Notes: generated by a model from the letters alone, not told the origin. A DNA stretch of 64,000 nt from Kineosporia babensis (GCF_021129305.1 NZ_JAJOMB010000008.1:1-64000), one strand, 5' to 3'. Positions 33,701 through 42,172 are shown, counted from the first letter of the stretch. Numbers and translations are program-made.

Positions 33701-34165
33701 GACCAACTCATCAGCTACGCCGATGCCCTGGCCGACCTGGAGGCCGTGCCGCTGCGCGGTTACCTCACCGGGAGCATCGACGCGGTGCTGCGGGTGCACG
33801 CGGAGCAGGGCCCGCGCTACGTGGTGGTCGACTACAAGACCAACCGGCTGGGTGTCCCGGACGAGCCGGTCAACGCCTGGCACTACCGCCCCGGCGCGAT
33901 GGAGGAGGCGATGATCGCGGCGCACTACCCGCTGCAGGCCCTGTTGTACGGCGTTGCCCTGCACCGGTTCCTGCGTTGGCGCCAGCCTGGTTACGACCCG
34001 GCCCGGCACCTCGGCGGGGTGCGCTACCTCTTCCTGCGCGGGATGTCCGGCCCGGGGGTGTTCAGCGCGGACGGCACCGCGCCGGGCGTGTTCTGCTGGA
34101 ACCCGCCGACCGCTCTGATCGCTGCCACCTCCGATCTCCTAGCCGGTAAGGCAGGCAACCAGTGA
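30788..34165 (+). CDS. recB: Exodeoxyribonuclease V beta subunit RecB
   Basis: 1125 residues. An SF1 helicase: Walker A EASAGTGKTFT (31-41), motif II LVDEFQDTDPVQW, GDPKQAIYGFRGAD (motif III/IV), MTVHTSKGLEFPVV and YVALTRAQSQLVLWW (motifs V-VI). The C-terminal RecB nuclease domain keeps the catalytic VVVDYKTNRL (D, K) and an upstream ELDFELPL/GSIDAVLR Asp. It translocates 3'-5', degrades DNA and loads RecA after Chi. ATGA overlap with recC and GTGA overlap with recD give one transcript. Confidence 0.95.
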   Translation: MSVMPGQSAFRRQSPFDLLGELPEETTTMLEASAGTGKTFTIAALVTRYVAEGLANMNQLLVVSFSRESTRELRERVRERLVSARDGLALADPAMIDPRDEVLVHLANAADEGQRRRRLERLEIALAAFDAATVTTIHGFCQQVLTTLGTNGDHDPDTVLVEDIGDLVREVADDLYLRKWGHLGSEKPDLSQAEFHRLALDAVAEMAELVPDPSVGGRPGLRAKIAQVVRGEVERRKRRLGVFSYDDMLTRLAATLSHDQSGPAACRRLRERYRFVLVDEFQDTDPVQWDIIRRPFHGHSTLILIGDPKQAIYGFRGADVQAYLNAFESAETVRTLPTSYRSDAGLLRGLDTMFRGAALGDERIRVQPVGAVHTGRMVAVEGTQAPVRLRVLPRDAVASTEKSDLPQAPLARAVIQKDLVAEVVRMLSGAARLRPRDSSPERELRPGDIAVLVRANYQAQDISAALVAAGVPAVVTGRTSVFSTEAAQAWLLLLEAMEQPHRTTRYRRLALSCFVGHTAADLDQRGEQIDDQLTQLLRGWAHLLTENGVGALFETVALQTDLQQRLLQIPRGERLLTDLRHVTQALQEASDTSRLGLSGLLLWLRHRQEEATGTEGALERSRRLESDAAAVQVMTVHTSKGLEFPVVMLPFAWNQGPLREDVSAVTFHEAGRRMKDVGGEGWKDWRRHLDAGQAEDAAEELRLTYVALTRAQSQLVLWWAPTSFGRFSPLHRILFNPDPEQPVPQSVKMPTDPGALAEFERLANRSEGTLGIEMIQRRSLEKWTQPAPQPVPLSVATLDRELDQDWRRTSYSSLTAAAHEQQGTSEPEVSLKDDEGPEELLPPIEDSGPDESLKAVPSAWNELPAGARFGTLVHEVLELAADAGNEDDLRTTVAARVARSGPAVDVETLVQALIPAVSTPLHLEQLTLKDIDAKDRLSELDFELPLAGGDDPVAQKVLLSDLVPLWRRHCPDQLISYADALADLEAVPLRGYLTGSIDAVLRVHAEQGPRYVVVDYKTNRLGVPDEPVNAWHYRPGAMEEAMIAAHYPLQALLYGVALHRFLRWRQPGYDPARHLGGVRYLFLRGMSGPGVFSADGTAPGVFCWNPPTALIAATSDLLAGKAGNQ

Positions 34166-36057
34166 ACCCGCAGGACGAGCCCGGCCACCCGCACCGGATC
34201 GCGGTGAAGGCGAGCGGCCTGCTGGCCGAGTTCAACCGGGCCGGCTTCCTGACCGCGGCCGACGTGCACGTGGCCACCCGGGTGGGGGTGCTCGGCAAGG
34301 AAGTGGACGAGGCGGTGCTGCTGGCTCTGGCGCTCACCGTGCGCTCGGTGCGGCACGGCTCGGTGGTGCTGGACCTGGCCACCGCGGCCGAGACGATCAG
34401 CCCGGACGACGAGGACGAGGGTGAAGAGGCCCCCGAACCGGCCCAGCCGCTGAACTGGCCGGAGCCCGGCGAGTGGGCCCGGCGGTGTGCCGCCAGTGCG
34501 CTGATCGGCGGCCCGCTGCGGATGACCGGCAGCCAGTTGTGGCTGGCGCGCTACTGGGAGCAGGAGCAGACGGTCGCCGCCGAGTTGCTGCTGCGGGCGG
34601 CCGAACGCCCCGACGACCTGGACGAGAACGTGCTGCGGGCCGGTCTGCAGCGGCTCTTCCCGGAAACTCAGTACGCCGACCAGCAACTGGCGGCCGCCGT
34701 GTGCGCGCTCTCGCGGGTGAGTGTGCTGGCCGGCGGGCCCGGTACCGGTAAGACCACCACCGTCTCGCGCCTGCTGGCCCTGGTCCGTGAGCAGCACCCG
34801 GAGTACCGGATCGCCCTGGCCGCGCCCACCGGCAAGGCCGCGGCCCGGCTGCACGAAGCCGTGCGCTCCTCCACCGCCGACCTGCCCCTGGAGGACCAGG
34901 CCCGGCTGAACGAAGAACTCACCGCCACCACCATGCACCGCCTGCTGGGGTGGCGGCCGGACGCCCGCAGCCGCTTCCACCACGACAAGCACAACCGCCT
35001 GCCGTTCGAGGTGGTGATCGTGGACGAGAGCTCGATGGTCTCGCTGACCCTGATGGCCAGGCTGCTGGAGGCGCTGCGCCCGGGCACCCGGCTGATCCTG
35101 ATCGGAGACCCGGACCAGCTGGCCTCGGTGGAGGCCGGCGCCGTGCTGGGTGACCTGGTGGACCGGGCCCGGCTGAACCACCGCACCGAAGACTTCGCCG
35201 CCGTCCTGCAGCGGGTGCTACCGCAGAGCCTGACCTCGAACACCCAGCCGGACTCCCCCACCGCGCGCTTCCGCAACGGTGTGAGCACCCTGCTGGCCAC
35301 CCGGCGCTTCGCCGCCGGAGGCGACATCGCCGCCCTGGCCGCCGCGATCCGGGACGGAGAGGCCGACCGAGCCGTAGACGTCCTCTATTCGGCTTCTGAT
35401 GCAGTTGATTTCGTCGAACTGGCGGACGACACCCGGCCAGGGCCGGAGCAGCTCGAACCGATCCGGGCCGAAGTCCGGGCCGGCGCCGCGCAGGTGATGG
35501 CGGCAGCCGCGGCCGGTGACGGGGTGGCCGCGCTGGCCGGCCTGGAACAGCATCGGTTGCTGTGCACCCACCGGCGCGGCCCGCGCGGGGTGCAGTTGTG
35601 GAGCGACCTGGCCGCGGGCTGGATCTTCGAGGACCATCCGGTGGTACCGCGCAGCGACGGCCGTTACGCCGGTGAGCCGCTGCTGGTGACCACCAACGAC
35701 TACGAGTCCGGCCTGTACAACGGCGATACCGGGGTGGTGGTGAGCACTCAGGACGGTTCGCTGACCGCGGTTTTCGGGCGTGGAGGCGATCCGATCCCGG
35801 TGCCGCTGGCCCGACTGGGGGCGGTGCGGCCGCTGTACGCCATGACCGTGCACCGCAGTCAGGGCAGTCAGTTCGACCGGGTGAGCGTGCTGCTGCCGGC
35901 GGCGGCCTCTTCGCTGTGCACCCGGGAGACGCTGTACACCGCGGTGACCCGCGCCCGGCAGCACGTACGGGTAGTCGGATCGGTGGAGGCCTTGCGGACC
36001 GCGATCCTGCGGCCGGCCGCCCGGGCTACCGGGCTGCGCCAGCGACTGTCCGGCTGA
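34162..36057 (+). CDS. recD: Exodeoxyribonuclease V alpha subunit RecD
   Basis: 631 residues, GTG start overlapping the recB stop. Walker A GGPGTGKTTT at residues 191-200, motif II VVIVDESSMVS, GDPDQLASVEAGAVLGD (motif III), and the C-terminal YAMTVHRSQGSQFDRV and YTAVTRARQHVRVVG motifs place it in SF1B RecD 5'-3' helicases. RecD gives the second motor of RecBCD and regulates Chi response. The N-terminal ~110 residues are the usual helical domain contacting RecC, with an acidic stretch at ~80-95. Confidence 0.95.
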   Translation: MNPQDEPGHPHRIAVKASGLLAEFNRAGFLTAADVHVATRVGVLGKEVDEAVLLALALTVRSVRHGSVVLDLATAAETISPDDEDEGEEAPEPAQPLNWPEPGEWARRCAASALIGGPLRMTGSQLWLARYWEQEQTVAAELLLRAAERPDDLDENVLRAGLQRLFPETQYADQQLAAAVCALSRVSVLAGGPGTGKTTTVSRLLALVREQHPEYRIALAAPTGKAAARLHEAVRSSTADLPLEDQARLNEELTATTMHRLLGWRPDARSRFHHDKHNRLPFEVVIVDESSMVSLTLMARLLEALRPGTRLILIGDPDQLASVEAGAVLGDLVDRARLNHRTEDFAAVLQRVLPQSLTSNTQPDSPTARFRNGVSTLLATRRFAAGGDIAALAAAIRDGEADRAVDVLYSASDAVDFVELADDTRPGPEQLEPIRAEVRAGAAQVMAAAAAGDGVAALAGLEQHRLLCTHRRGPRGVQLWSDLAAGWIFEDHPVVPRSDGRYAGEPLLVTTNDYESGLYNGDTGVVVSTQDGSLTAVFGRGGDPIPVPLARLGAVRPLYAMTVHRSQGSQFDRVSVLLPAAASSLCTRETLYTAVTRARQHVRVVGSVEALRTAILRPAARATGLRQRLSG

Positions 36058-36139
36058 CATAAGGCGTCACAAAACACCACAACTTTAACACCCGAAACCC
36101 GCACTTGCCCATAGGTGCAGCACGAGTGTTCAGTCACAC

Positions 36140-36162
36140 CTTGATCAACTATCGTAATCAAG
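36140..36162. promoter_or_regulatory. Inverted repeat upstream of the zinc-finger protein
   Basis: CTTGAT-N11-ATCAAG in an AT-richer stretch (36060-36215) after recD. It sits about 57 bp before the small gene's start and may be a regulator site or part of its promoter. No clear -10/-35 was assigned. Confidence 0.35.
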
Positions 36163-36218
36163 TGTGCACGTTTACTGTGAAGTACGTGTAAACCACACCG
36201 GGAATTCGGGAGTTGGCC

Positions 36219-36419
36219 ATGAACAATGACGTCGCGCTGACCTCAGCCGCAGAAACCTTCCCCGGCTCAAACTCCGTCCCCCTCACCGGTTCCGAGGCCG
36301 GCACGATGATGTCGTGCGAGACCTGCAACCTGGTGGGCGGGCCCTTCCCGGCCGCCGAGGCCGCCCACCTGCGGGCCATCCACGACCGGCTTCACCACGG
36401 CATGCTGTTCGCCGCCTGA
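36219..36419 (+). CDS. Small C2H2-type zinc-finger-like protein
   Basis: 66 residues; ATG with GGGAG 6 bases upstream (an in-frame TTG 2 codons earlier is less likely). The C-terminal half reads C-x2-C-x13-H-x4-H (CETCNLVGGPF…HLRAIH) followed by DRLHH, so it could hold one Zn2+ in a C2H2-like finger. The N-terminal half is Ser/Thr-rich and disordered. It lies alone, with its own upstream region and a strong terminator, which fits a small regulator or protein-binding module. The finger reading is inference from the spacing. Confidence 0.65.
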   Translation: MNNDVALTSAAETFPGSNSVPLTGSEAGTMMSCETCNLVGGPFPAAEAAHLRAIHDRLHHGMLFAA

Positions 36420-36435
36420 AACGTTTCTACGACCC

Positions 36436-36465
36436 GGAACCCCCGGCCGACCGGCCGGGGGTTCC
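36436..36465 (+). terminator. Strong hairpin terminator after the zinc-finger gene
   Basis: Perfect 13-bp stem (36436-36448 with 36453-36465), 4-base loop, 16 bp after the stop; no clear T-run follows. Confidence 0.65.
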
Positions 36466-36576
36466 CGCGTTTCCCGGCAGTTACCTGGGAATCGCCTGGG
36501 CCGACTCGCCCTGGGCCGCCGCCGCGGGAGACGATGGGGCGGTGACACGCGCATACCACCGACCGAGGTCGAGCCG

Positions 36577-37704
36577 ATGAGCCTGAGCGGTCCCACCAGC
36601 GGCCCCGTCGAGGGCGGCCGCGCCCTGTTCCGGGGCAAGGTGCTGGGCTTCCCGGTGCACCTCGACCTGTCGTTCATGGTGATCATGGCGGTGCTCGGCT
36701 ACATGTCCACCGGCGGCGACGTCGAGGGCATGATCGTCTGGCTGCTGATCACCCCGGTCGCGGTGCTGGTGCACGAGCTCGGCCACGCGCTGGTCGCCCG
36801 CACCACCGGGGCCAAGCCGGAGATCGCCCTGGCCGGCTTCGGCGGGGTCACCAGCTTCACCCCGCCCAAGGAACTCTCCCGCGCCCGCTCGATCGCGATC
36901 TCGCTGGCCGGGCCCGCGGTCGGCCTGGCGATCGGGCTGGTGCTGCTGGCGGTGGACCGCTCGGTGGGCGACAGCATCACCAGCGAATGGGCCTGGTGGG
37001 CGCTGCGGATCGGGATCTTCACCTCGATCGGCTGGAGCATCCTGAACCTGCTGCCGGTGCTGCCGCTGGACGGCGGTCAGGCGATGCGCGAGTTCCTGCC
37101 CGGCGACCCGGTCACCCGGCTGCGCCGGGCCGCGATGGTCTCGATCGCAGTGGCCCTGACCGCCGCGGTGGCGGTCTACCTCTACAGTCCGGGCGCCGTC
37201 TTCCTGGCCCTGTTCCTGGTGTTCTTCGCGGTGTCGAACTTCTTCACGCTGCGCGACCTGTCGCAGAACCACTCGGTCAGCTCCGACGGCCTGCGCGGTC
37301 CGCGCCCGGGCCAGACCCCGGAGACGCTCATCGTCGAGATGCTCTGGCGCAACCAGGCCGAGCGGGCCCGGCAGCTGATGCAGACCCTGCCCGACGGCAC
37401 CCAGGTCGACCTGGCGCTGCACGGAGCGGTGCTCAGCCTGACCGGTGATCCCGGTCAGGGGCACGCCCTGCTGGAGCAGGAGGTGGCCCGGCGGCCGGGC
37501 GATCCCAATCTCGCCGCGGTGCTCGCCCTCACCCAGGCCCTGGAACACGACTGGGATGCGCTGATCCACACGCTGCAGGGGCCTTTCGGGCCGCTGGTCC
37601 CGCCGCCGGTGATCGATCGCACCATGGTCGAGGCCCGGGCCACCGGCCGGGACGACGTGGCCGGGCGGATCGCCTTCCTCCGCTCGCAGAACACTCCTTC
37701 CTGA
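36577..37704 (+). CDS. M50 site-2 protease-like membrane metalloprotease
   Basis: 375 residues with about six transmembrane helices. The zinc-binding motif HELGH lies in a helix near residue 64-68 (LVHELGHALVARTTG), and the third ligand in NLLPVLPLDGGQAMREF. The C-terminal ~130 residues (from ~HSVSSDGL) are soluble and TPR-like helical, without a CBS or PDZ domain. It should cleave a membrane-embedded substrate such as an anti-sigma factor. It is convergent with the antiporter gene and shares a bidirectional terminator. Confidence 0.85.
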   Translation: MSLSGPTSGPVEGGRALFRGKVLGFPVHLDLSFMVIMAVLGYMSTGGDVEGMIVWLLITPVAVLVHELGHALVARTTGAKPEIALAGFGGVTSFTPPKELSRARSIAISLAGPAVGLAIGLVLLAVDRSVGDSITSEWAWWALRIGIFTSIGWSILNLLPVLPLDGGQAMREFLPGDPVTRLRRAAMVSIAVALTAAVAVYLYSPGAVFLALFLVFFAVSNFFTLRDLSQNHSVSSDGLRGPRPGQTPETLIVEMLWRNQAERARQLMQTLPDGTQVDLALHGAVLSLTGDPGQGHALLEQEVARRPGDPNLAAVLALTQALEHDWDALIHTLQGPFGPLVPPPVIDRTMVEARATGRDDVAGRIAFLRSQNTPS

Positions 37705-37712
37705 AAAATGTG

Positions 37713-37752
37713 CAGACGCCTCTGCTCACCGATCGGTGAGCAGAGGCGTCTG
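37713..37752. terminator. Perfect 40-bp palindrome, bidirectional terminator
   Basis: The whole 40 bp reads the same on both strands; as RNA it forms an 18-bp stem with a GATC loop. On the minus strand it is followed by CATTTTTCAG and on the plus strand by a T-rich TAGTTTGT, so it can end both convergent transcripts. Confidence 0.85.
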
Positions 37753-37763
37753 TAGTTTGTGGT

Positions 37764-38840
37764 TCAGACGATGAAGAACAGACCGATCGCGAAGACCGGG
37801 TAGAACACCGCGGCCAGGGCCAGCCGGGCCGGGGTGAGCCGGTTGGTGGCCATGGTCAGCAGCAGGTACCCGATGGCGGCCATGGTGACGATCGCCGACC
37901 AGGTCAGCGCGCCGTCGAAGTGCCAGTCGGCGAAGATCATCGCGGACGCGCTGGGCACCGTCACCTGGATCATCATCGCGCCGGAGATGTTGGCCAGCGC
38001 CAGTTTCGCCTTGCCCTGACGCACCCAGATGATCGAGTTCATGATCTCCGGCAGCTCGGTGGCGATCGGCGCCAGCAGCAGCGCGGTGACCGCCCCGGAC
38101 AGGCCGATCATCGGGCCGATCGCGTCGAGCTGGCCGACGAAGATCTGAGAGGCGAAGAAGATCACGGCCAGGGTGGCGGCGAGCTGCACCCCGATCGCCC
38201 AGCTGGCCGGAACTGCCTGGTTGGGCTGCAGTTTCAGCGGCTCGAGCTCCTCCTCGTCGTCCTCGTCCTCGGACTCAGCCTCGGCCGAGGCCTTGGGGGC
38301 GCCGAGCACCATCTCCTTGTACACGTACACCGCGTACACCGCCAGGAAGAGCACGCCCAGCCAGGGTTTCCAGGCGAAGACGACCAGGCCGAGGATCACC
38401 TTGAACACGAAAACGACCAGGAACCAGCGCTGGTCGACCGACAGCCGGGCGACATCCTGGCGGCTGCCCAGCATTTCCCGGTCGTCGGCCGGCAACGAGC
38501 TTCCCGAGCCCGCCCCGACCGTGATGAGTTCCCTGGTCAGGATGCGCTTGCGCCACAGCAGCATGACGCCGGTGACGCCGTAGGCGAGGGTGGCCAGGGC
38601 CAGCGGACCGCCCATGGCGGCGCCCACGCCGATCTCCTTCTGGTCCTCGCTACCGGTGGTGACGGCCACCAGGGTGACCACGGATTCCGGCAGGGCGGTA
38701 CCGAAGGCGGCGAGAATGGTTCCGACGGCCATCTTTCCGACGTTCAGCCGCTCTCCGAGCCATTCCACGGCGTTGACGAACCACTCACAGGAGAGGTAGA
38801 TCGCCACTGCGCAGACGATGAGTAACACGAAGTGCCACAC
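37764..38840 (-). CDS. CaCA-family cation exchanger, probably Mn2+/Ca2+ efflux
   Basis: 358 residues, about ten transmembrane helices in two halves. The two alpha-repeats of the Ca2+/cation antiporter family are AFGTALPESVVTLVAV (near residue 50) and LAPIATELPEIMNSIIWVRQGKAKLALANISGAMM (near residue 265), each with the acidic ion-binding residue. A long acidic cytoplasmic loop (ESEDEDDEEELEPL, ~195-210) separates them. It should export a divalent cation in exchange for Na+ or H+. The 5' leader carries a Mn2+ riboswitch (38948-39048), so Mn2+ is the most likely substrate. Confidence 0.88.
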   Translation of the reverse strand: MWHFVLLIVCAVAIYLSCEWFVNAVEWLGERLNVGKMAVGTILAAFGTALPESVVTLVAVTTGSEDQKEIGVGAAMGGPLALATLAYGVTGVMLLWRKRILTRELITVGAGSGSSLPADDREMLGSRQDVARLSVDQRWFLVVFVFKVILGLVVFAWKPWLGVLFLAVYAVYVYKEMVLGAPKASAEAESEDEDDEEELEPLKLQPNQAVPASWAIGVQLAATLAVIFFASQIFVGQLDAIGPMIGLSGAVTALLLAPIATELPEIMNSIIWVRQGKAKLALANISGAMMIQVTVPSASAMIFADWHFDGALTWSAIVTMAAIGYLLLTMATNRLTPARLALAAVFYPVFAIGLFFIV

Positions 38841-38947
38841 GATGAATTGTCCTCAGCCTTGTCCGCGTCTTCCAACGGGAACCGGAGGCTTCGGGAGAGC
38901 AGGCCTCGGCCCCGAAAGCAGACGCACGAATGCGTTCACTTGCGGGA

Positions 38948-39048
38948 CCGAAGGTCTCGTCCACCCGCCGGACTCGGCGGGCCTCACGACCGGAGAGCCG
39001 GAGCCCTCAGTGTGTCGATCGTGGGATTAGCGGACTACTCCCCCTCGG
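38948..39048 (-). promoter_or_regulatory. yybP-ykoY manganese riboswitch
   Basis: Read on the minus strand, the leader of the exchanger has GGGGAGTAG near its 5' end (39043-39035) and GAGACC near its 3' end, both hallmarks of yybP-ykoY RNAs. The flanking CCGAgGG (39048-39042) pairs with CCTTCGG at the 3' end (38954-38948) to close helix P1, one G-U pair included, exactly where the known structure has it. Internal GACACACTGA resembles the conserved GACA segment. About 105 nt remain to the ATG for an expression platform, including an ACGCA-TTCG-TGCGT hairpin. Mn2+ binding should switch expression on. Confidence 0.82.
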
Positions 39049-39238
39049 AACTCCTTGAGAGTGACACAGTCCGTCACAGCGGCGCAATGGTCCACCTGAG
39101 CGTGTGGTGGACACAACAATCCGGGATGTGGACGCTCTCGGTGCGCACAGCGTCCATTATCGGTGGTTCTGGGGGATATTCGCCGACCGGTGACAATGTC
39201 GCCGGGCACTACTCGTGAGCACCCGCCATGCTCGGCCC

Positions 39239-39652
39239 ATGCGGATACCCAGGCCGGACCTCACGGTGAGCCACCGGCTGGAGGCGGCCGGACCGATCGA
39301 GACCTCACTCGTCTGGCGGCGCTACTGCGAGCCCGCCCTCTGGCCGCTCTGGTCGCCACAGGTGCGTCGGGTGGAGTACGCGTTCGAGCGAATCAGGCCG
39401 GGTACGCCGGGACGGGTGTTCGGTCCAGGTGGGCTCTGGCTGGCTTTCTGGATTGAGGACGTGCGTGCGGACGAACGCTCATGGACCTGGCTGGCGCGCC
39501 GGGGGCCCTGGGCGGTGGCGCTGGAGCATGCCGTCCAGCCCACCACCGAGGGCACTCGCACCCAGCTGGCGATCCGCGGGCCGGCTCCGCTCGTTCTGCC
39601 CTACCTGCCGCTGGCCCGCTACGCCCTGCACCGGCTCGTCAACCTGCCCTAG
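39239..39652 (+). CDS. SRPBCC-fold protein of unknown ligand
   Basis: 137 residues from ATG at 39239 (an in-frame GTG 24 bp upstream is an alternative; neither has a clear ribosome site). The strand/helix pattern and VEYAFERIRPGTPGRVFG…WLAFWIEDV look like a polyketide-cyclase/START (SRPBCC) fold, which binds hydrophobic ligands. It ends 4 bp inside the convergent response-regulator gene. Confidence 0.6.
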   Translation: MRIPRPDLTVSHRLEAAGPIETSLVWRRYCEPALWPLWSPQVRRVEYAFERIRPGTPGRVFGPGGLWLAFWIEDVRADERSWTWLARRGPWAVALEHAVQPTTEGTRTQLAIRGPAPLVLPYLPLARYALHRLVNLP

Positions 39653-40308
39653 GAGGAGACCGTTCCGGCTCGCAGCCAGGACAGCACGGCCAGCACGCGC
39701 CGGTTGTCGTCGGACCCGGCCGGGATGTCCAGCTTGCCGAAAATGCTTGCGGCGTAATTCTCCACGGTCTTGTGACTGAGGTTCAGCACCGCCGCCACCC
39801 CGGCGTTCGAGCGCCCCTCGGCCATCTGCCGCAGCACCTGCCGCTCCCGCACGGTGAGGGCGGCCAGCGCGTCCTGCCGCCGGGAGTGCCCGATCAGGCT
39901 GTCGACCAGGGTGGCGTCGACCAGCGACTCGCCGGCCGCGAGCCGGACCAGGGCGTCGCGCAGGGTGCCCACGTCGTCCACCCGGTCCTTCAGCATGTAC
40001 CCTCGCCCCGCACTGCCGTTGGCGAAAAGCTCCGCTGCGTAGGTCGTCTCGGCGTAGGTGGAAAGGATCAGCACGCCGATGCCGGGGTCCAGCTCACGGA
40101 TCCGGGCGGCGGTCTGCAGGCCCTCCCGGGTGAAGGTCGGGGGCATCCGGATGTCCAGGATCGCCACCTCGGGCCGGGCCTGCTCGATCCCCTCCAGCAG
40201 TTCCTCACCGTTGCTCGCCTCCAGGCAGACCTCTACGCCCACCTGACTCAGCAAAAGCCTCAGCCCGCCCCGGAAAAGGGTGGAATCGTCCGCCATAGCT
40301 ACCTTCAC
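39649..40308 (-). CDS. NarL/LuxR-family response regulator
   Basis: 219 residues. A receiver domain with acidic pocket D7/D8, phospho-acceptor D52 (VAILDIRMPP), switch Ser/Thr and K (MLKDR) is followed by a LuxR HTH (LTVRERQVLRQMAEGRSNAGVAAVLNLSHKTVENYAASIFGKLDI). It should be activated by the two histidine kinases immediately upstream (44 bp from the nearer one). Targets are unknown. The gene order kinase-kinase-regulator is on one strand, suggesting one unit. Confidence 0.9.
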   Translation of the reverse strand: MKVAMADDSTLFRGGLRLLLSQVGVEVCLEASNGEELLEGIEQARPEVAILDIRMPPTFTREGLQTAARIRELDPGIGVLILSTYAETTYAAELFANGSAGRGYMLKDRVDDVGTLRDALVRLAAGESLVDATLVDSLIGHSRRQDALAALTVRERQVLRQMAEGRSNAGVAAVLNLSHKTVENYAASIFGKLDIPAGSDDNRRVLAVLSWLRAGTVSS

Positions 40309-40351
40309 ACCCGGCTCCTCATGTCGTGCCCAGCTGTCCGTGGTCTTGCGT

Positions 40352-42172
40352 TCATCGGTACGGGATCTCTGCGGTCAGGGTGGTCCCGGCCCCGGGCGGG
40401 CTGTCCAGCCGGAGCGTGCCCCCGGTGGCCAGGACCCGCTCGCTCAGCCCGTTCAGGCCGGTGCCGGCGCCCAGGTCGGCGCCCCCGACCCCGTCGTCCT
40501 GGATGGTCAGCTGCAGGCTGCCGCCGGTGTCCGCGCCGTGGACCTCGATCCGGCTGGCCCGGGCGTGCCGCACGGCGTTGGTGATCGCCTCGGCGGCCAC
40601 GAAGTACCCGGCCACCTGAGCCGGCATCGGCAGGCCGAGCTCGGGCAGGTCGACCTCGACCGGCAGCGGCTGGGCGGCCCCGATCCGGCGCACCGCCTCG
40701 GCCAGGCCCACCTCGTCCAGGATCGAGGGGTGCAGCCCGGCGGCGATCTCACGCAGCTCGGCGACCGTGGTGCTGAGCTGCTCGGAGGCGTACTCCACGG
40801 CCTGTTCCAGCCCGTCGACCCGCTCGGAACGGATCTGCTCGAGCAGCGCCTGCACCCGGTGCAGCGCCCCGGCGTCCAGGTCCTTCTCCAGGGCCTGCCG
40901 CTCGGCCAGCTGGGCCGCCACGATCCGGGCGTGCGAGGCCCGCACCAGCTCCAGCTGGGCCCGGGCCTCCACCTGCAGCCGGGCGTTCTCGATGGCCAGG
41001 CCGGCCGCCGAGCCGACCGCCTCGACCAGGTCGGGGTAGCGCCACAGCGCCTGGTCGGCCCGGACCATGGCCAGCCGGGCGCCGTTGGTGGAGGTGATCG
41101 GCAGCAGCAGGCCGTGGTCACCGGTCTCGCCGCCCGGCTCGGCCGAGGTGGCGCCGTGCCGGTCCACGTAGGCGCCGATCTCCGCGGCCCAGTAGTGGAT
41201 CTCCAGGTCCGGGTCGTCGAGCACCTCCCGGAAGGCCGCCTCCAGCCGCTCCGGGGTGCGGTCGACCCGCAGCCGGGGCAGCAGGTCGGCGATCACCACG
41301 CTGGCCAGGCGGCGGCGCACGGTGGCGATCACGAAGGCGATCGGCACGGTGAGCAGCAGCATGGTCTGGATCACCAGGATGTCGTCGAGCAGCCGGCCGC
41401 GAACCCCGAACACCTGGGCCAGCGAGGCGGCCATGCTGGCGGTGGCGGCCAGCGCGGCGGCCCCCACCACCGGCAGCATCAGCTTGCGGTCGAGGCCGCG
41501 GATCAGCCGGCTGCGGCGCACCCAGAACACCAGGAAGCCGACGGCCAGCAGCACCTCACCGGCGGAGGACAGGTACGACAGCCAGCGGTGCAGTTCCGGG
41601 TCGGACTCCAGCATCGGCCACCAGGCGGTGCCGTCGTCCCGGCCGGTGGCCAGATCGGAGCTGAGCACCACCAGGAACCGGCCGCCCAGCATCCAGACGG
41701 TCAGCGCGATCAGCAGCCGGCGCTCGGTCCGGCCGACCGCGGCCCGGTCCGGGTAGCCGTTGATCGCCCAGGTGCCCAGGATCAGGGTGAGCGGGGCGGC
41801 CAGGTAGGCGAGCAGGTGCAGCGGCCCCCGGCTGATCGCCTCGACCCAGCTGATCGGCCAGACGCAACCGGCCACCACCAGGGCCCAGCCGGCGTTACGC
41901 TGCCCCGGCTCGCGGGAAAGGATCACCCCGGCGGTGACCAGCGACCCGGCGAAGGCCACGGTGGGGGCGGCCAGTTCGGGGCGGTGCTGCCAGATCGAGG
42001 CGGTGCCGATCGAGGCGATCACCGTGACCGTCAGCCCGGCCAGCACCGCGCCCAGCCACGGCACCGGGCGGCCGGTCGGCGGCCCGGGGGTTCCGGGTGG
42101 CTGCGGGGCCCGTGGCACCCCGGAGAGCCGGGCGAGCCCGGCGATCCTGGCGGCCATGGTGTTGGCAGACAA
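40352..42172 (-). CDS. Membrane histidine kinase lacking the phospho-acceptor His
   Basis: 606 residues from a TTG with GAGGTAA five bases upstream (an ATG at 42157 is the other option). About eight transmembrane helices fill residues 35-290, then a GAF-like domain, then a HisKA_3/HATPase core. The dimerisation motif normally DLHDGAQQR reads DLDAGALHRV: D433 replaces the His. By contrast the ATPase is intact: AEAITNAVRHA (N532), DDGVGGAD (559-565) and GTGLNGLSERV. It should bind ATP but cannot be phosphorylated at the usual site. A partner with the opposite defect lies 201 bp upstream (42374-44185). Confidence 0.88.
   Translation of the reverse strand: MSANTMAARIAGLARLSGVPRAPQPPGTPGPPTGRPVPWLGAVLAGLTVTVIASIGTASIWQHRPELAAPTVAFAGSLVTAGVILSREPGQRNAGWALVVAGCVWPISWVEAISRGPLHLLAYLAAPLTLILGTWAINGYPDRAAVGRTERRLLIALTVWMLGGRFLVVLSSDLATGRDDGTAWWPMLESDPELHRWLSYLSSAGEVLLAVGFLVFWVRRSRLIRGLDRKLMLPVVGAAALAATASMAASLAQVFGVRGRLLDDILVIQTMLLLTVPIAFVIATVRRRLASVVIADLLPRLRVDRTPERLEAAFREVLDDPDLEIHYWAAEIGAYVDRHGATSAEPGGETGDHGLLLPITSTNGARLAMVRADQALWRYPDLVEAVGSAAGLAIENARLQVEARAQLELVRASHARIVAAQLAERQALEKDLDAGALHRVQALLEQIRSERVDGLEQAVEYASEQLSTTVAELREIAAGLHPSILDEVGLAEAVRRIGAAQPLPVEVDLPELGLPMPAQVAGYFVAAEAITNAVRHARASRIEVHGADTGGSLQLTIQDDGVGGADLGAGTGLNGLSERVLATGGTLRLDSPPGAGTTLTAEIPYR

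Noticed and set aside
38818-39218. Small plus-strand ORFs upstream of the SRPBCC gene
   Set aside because: They lie opposite the riboswitch and leader of the exchanger and match no family.
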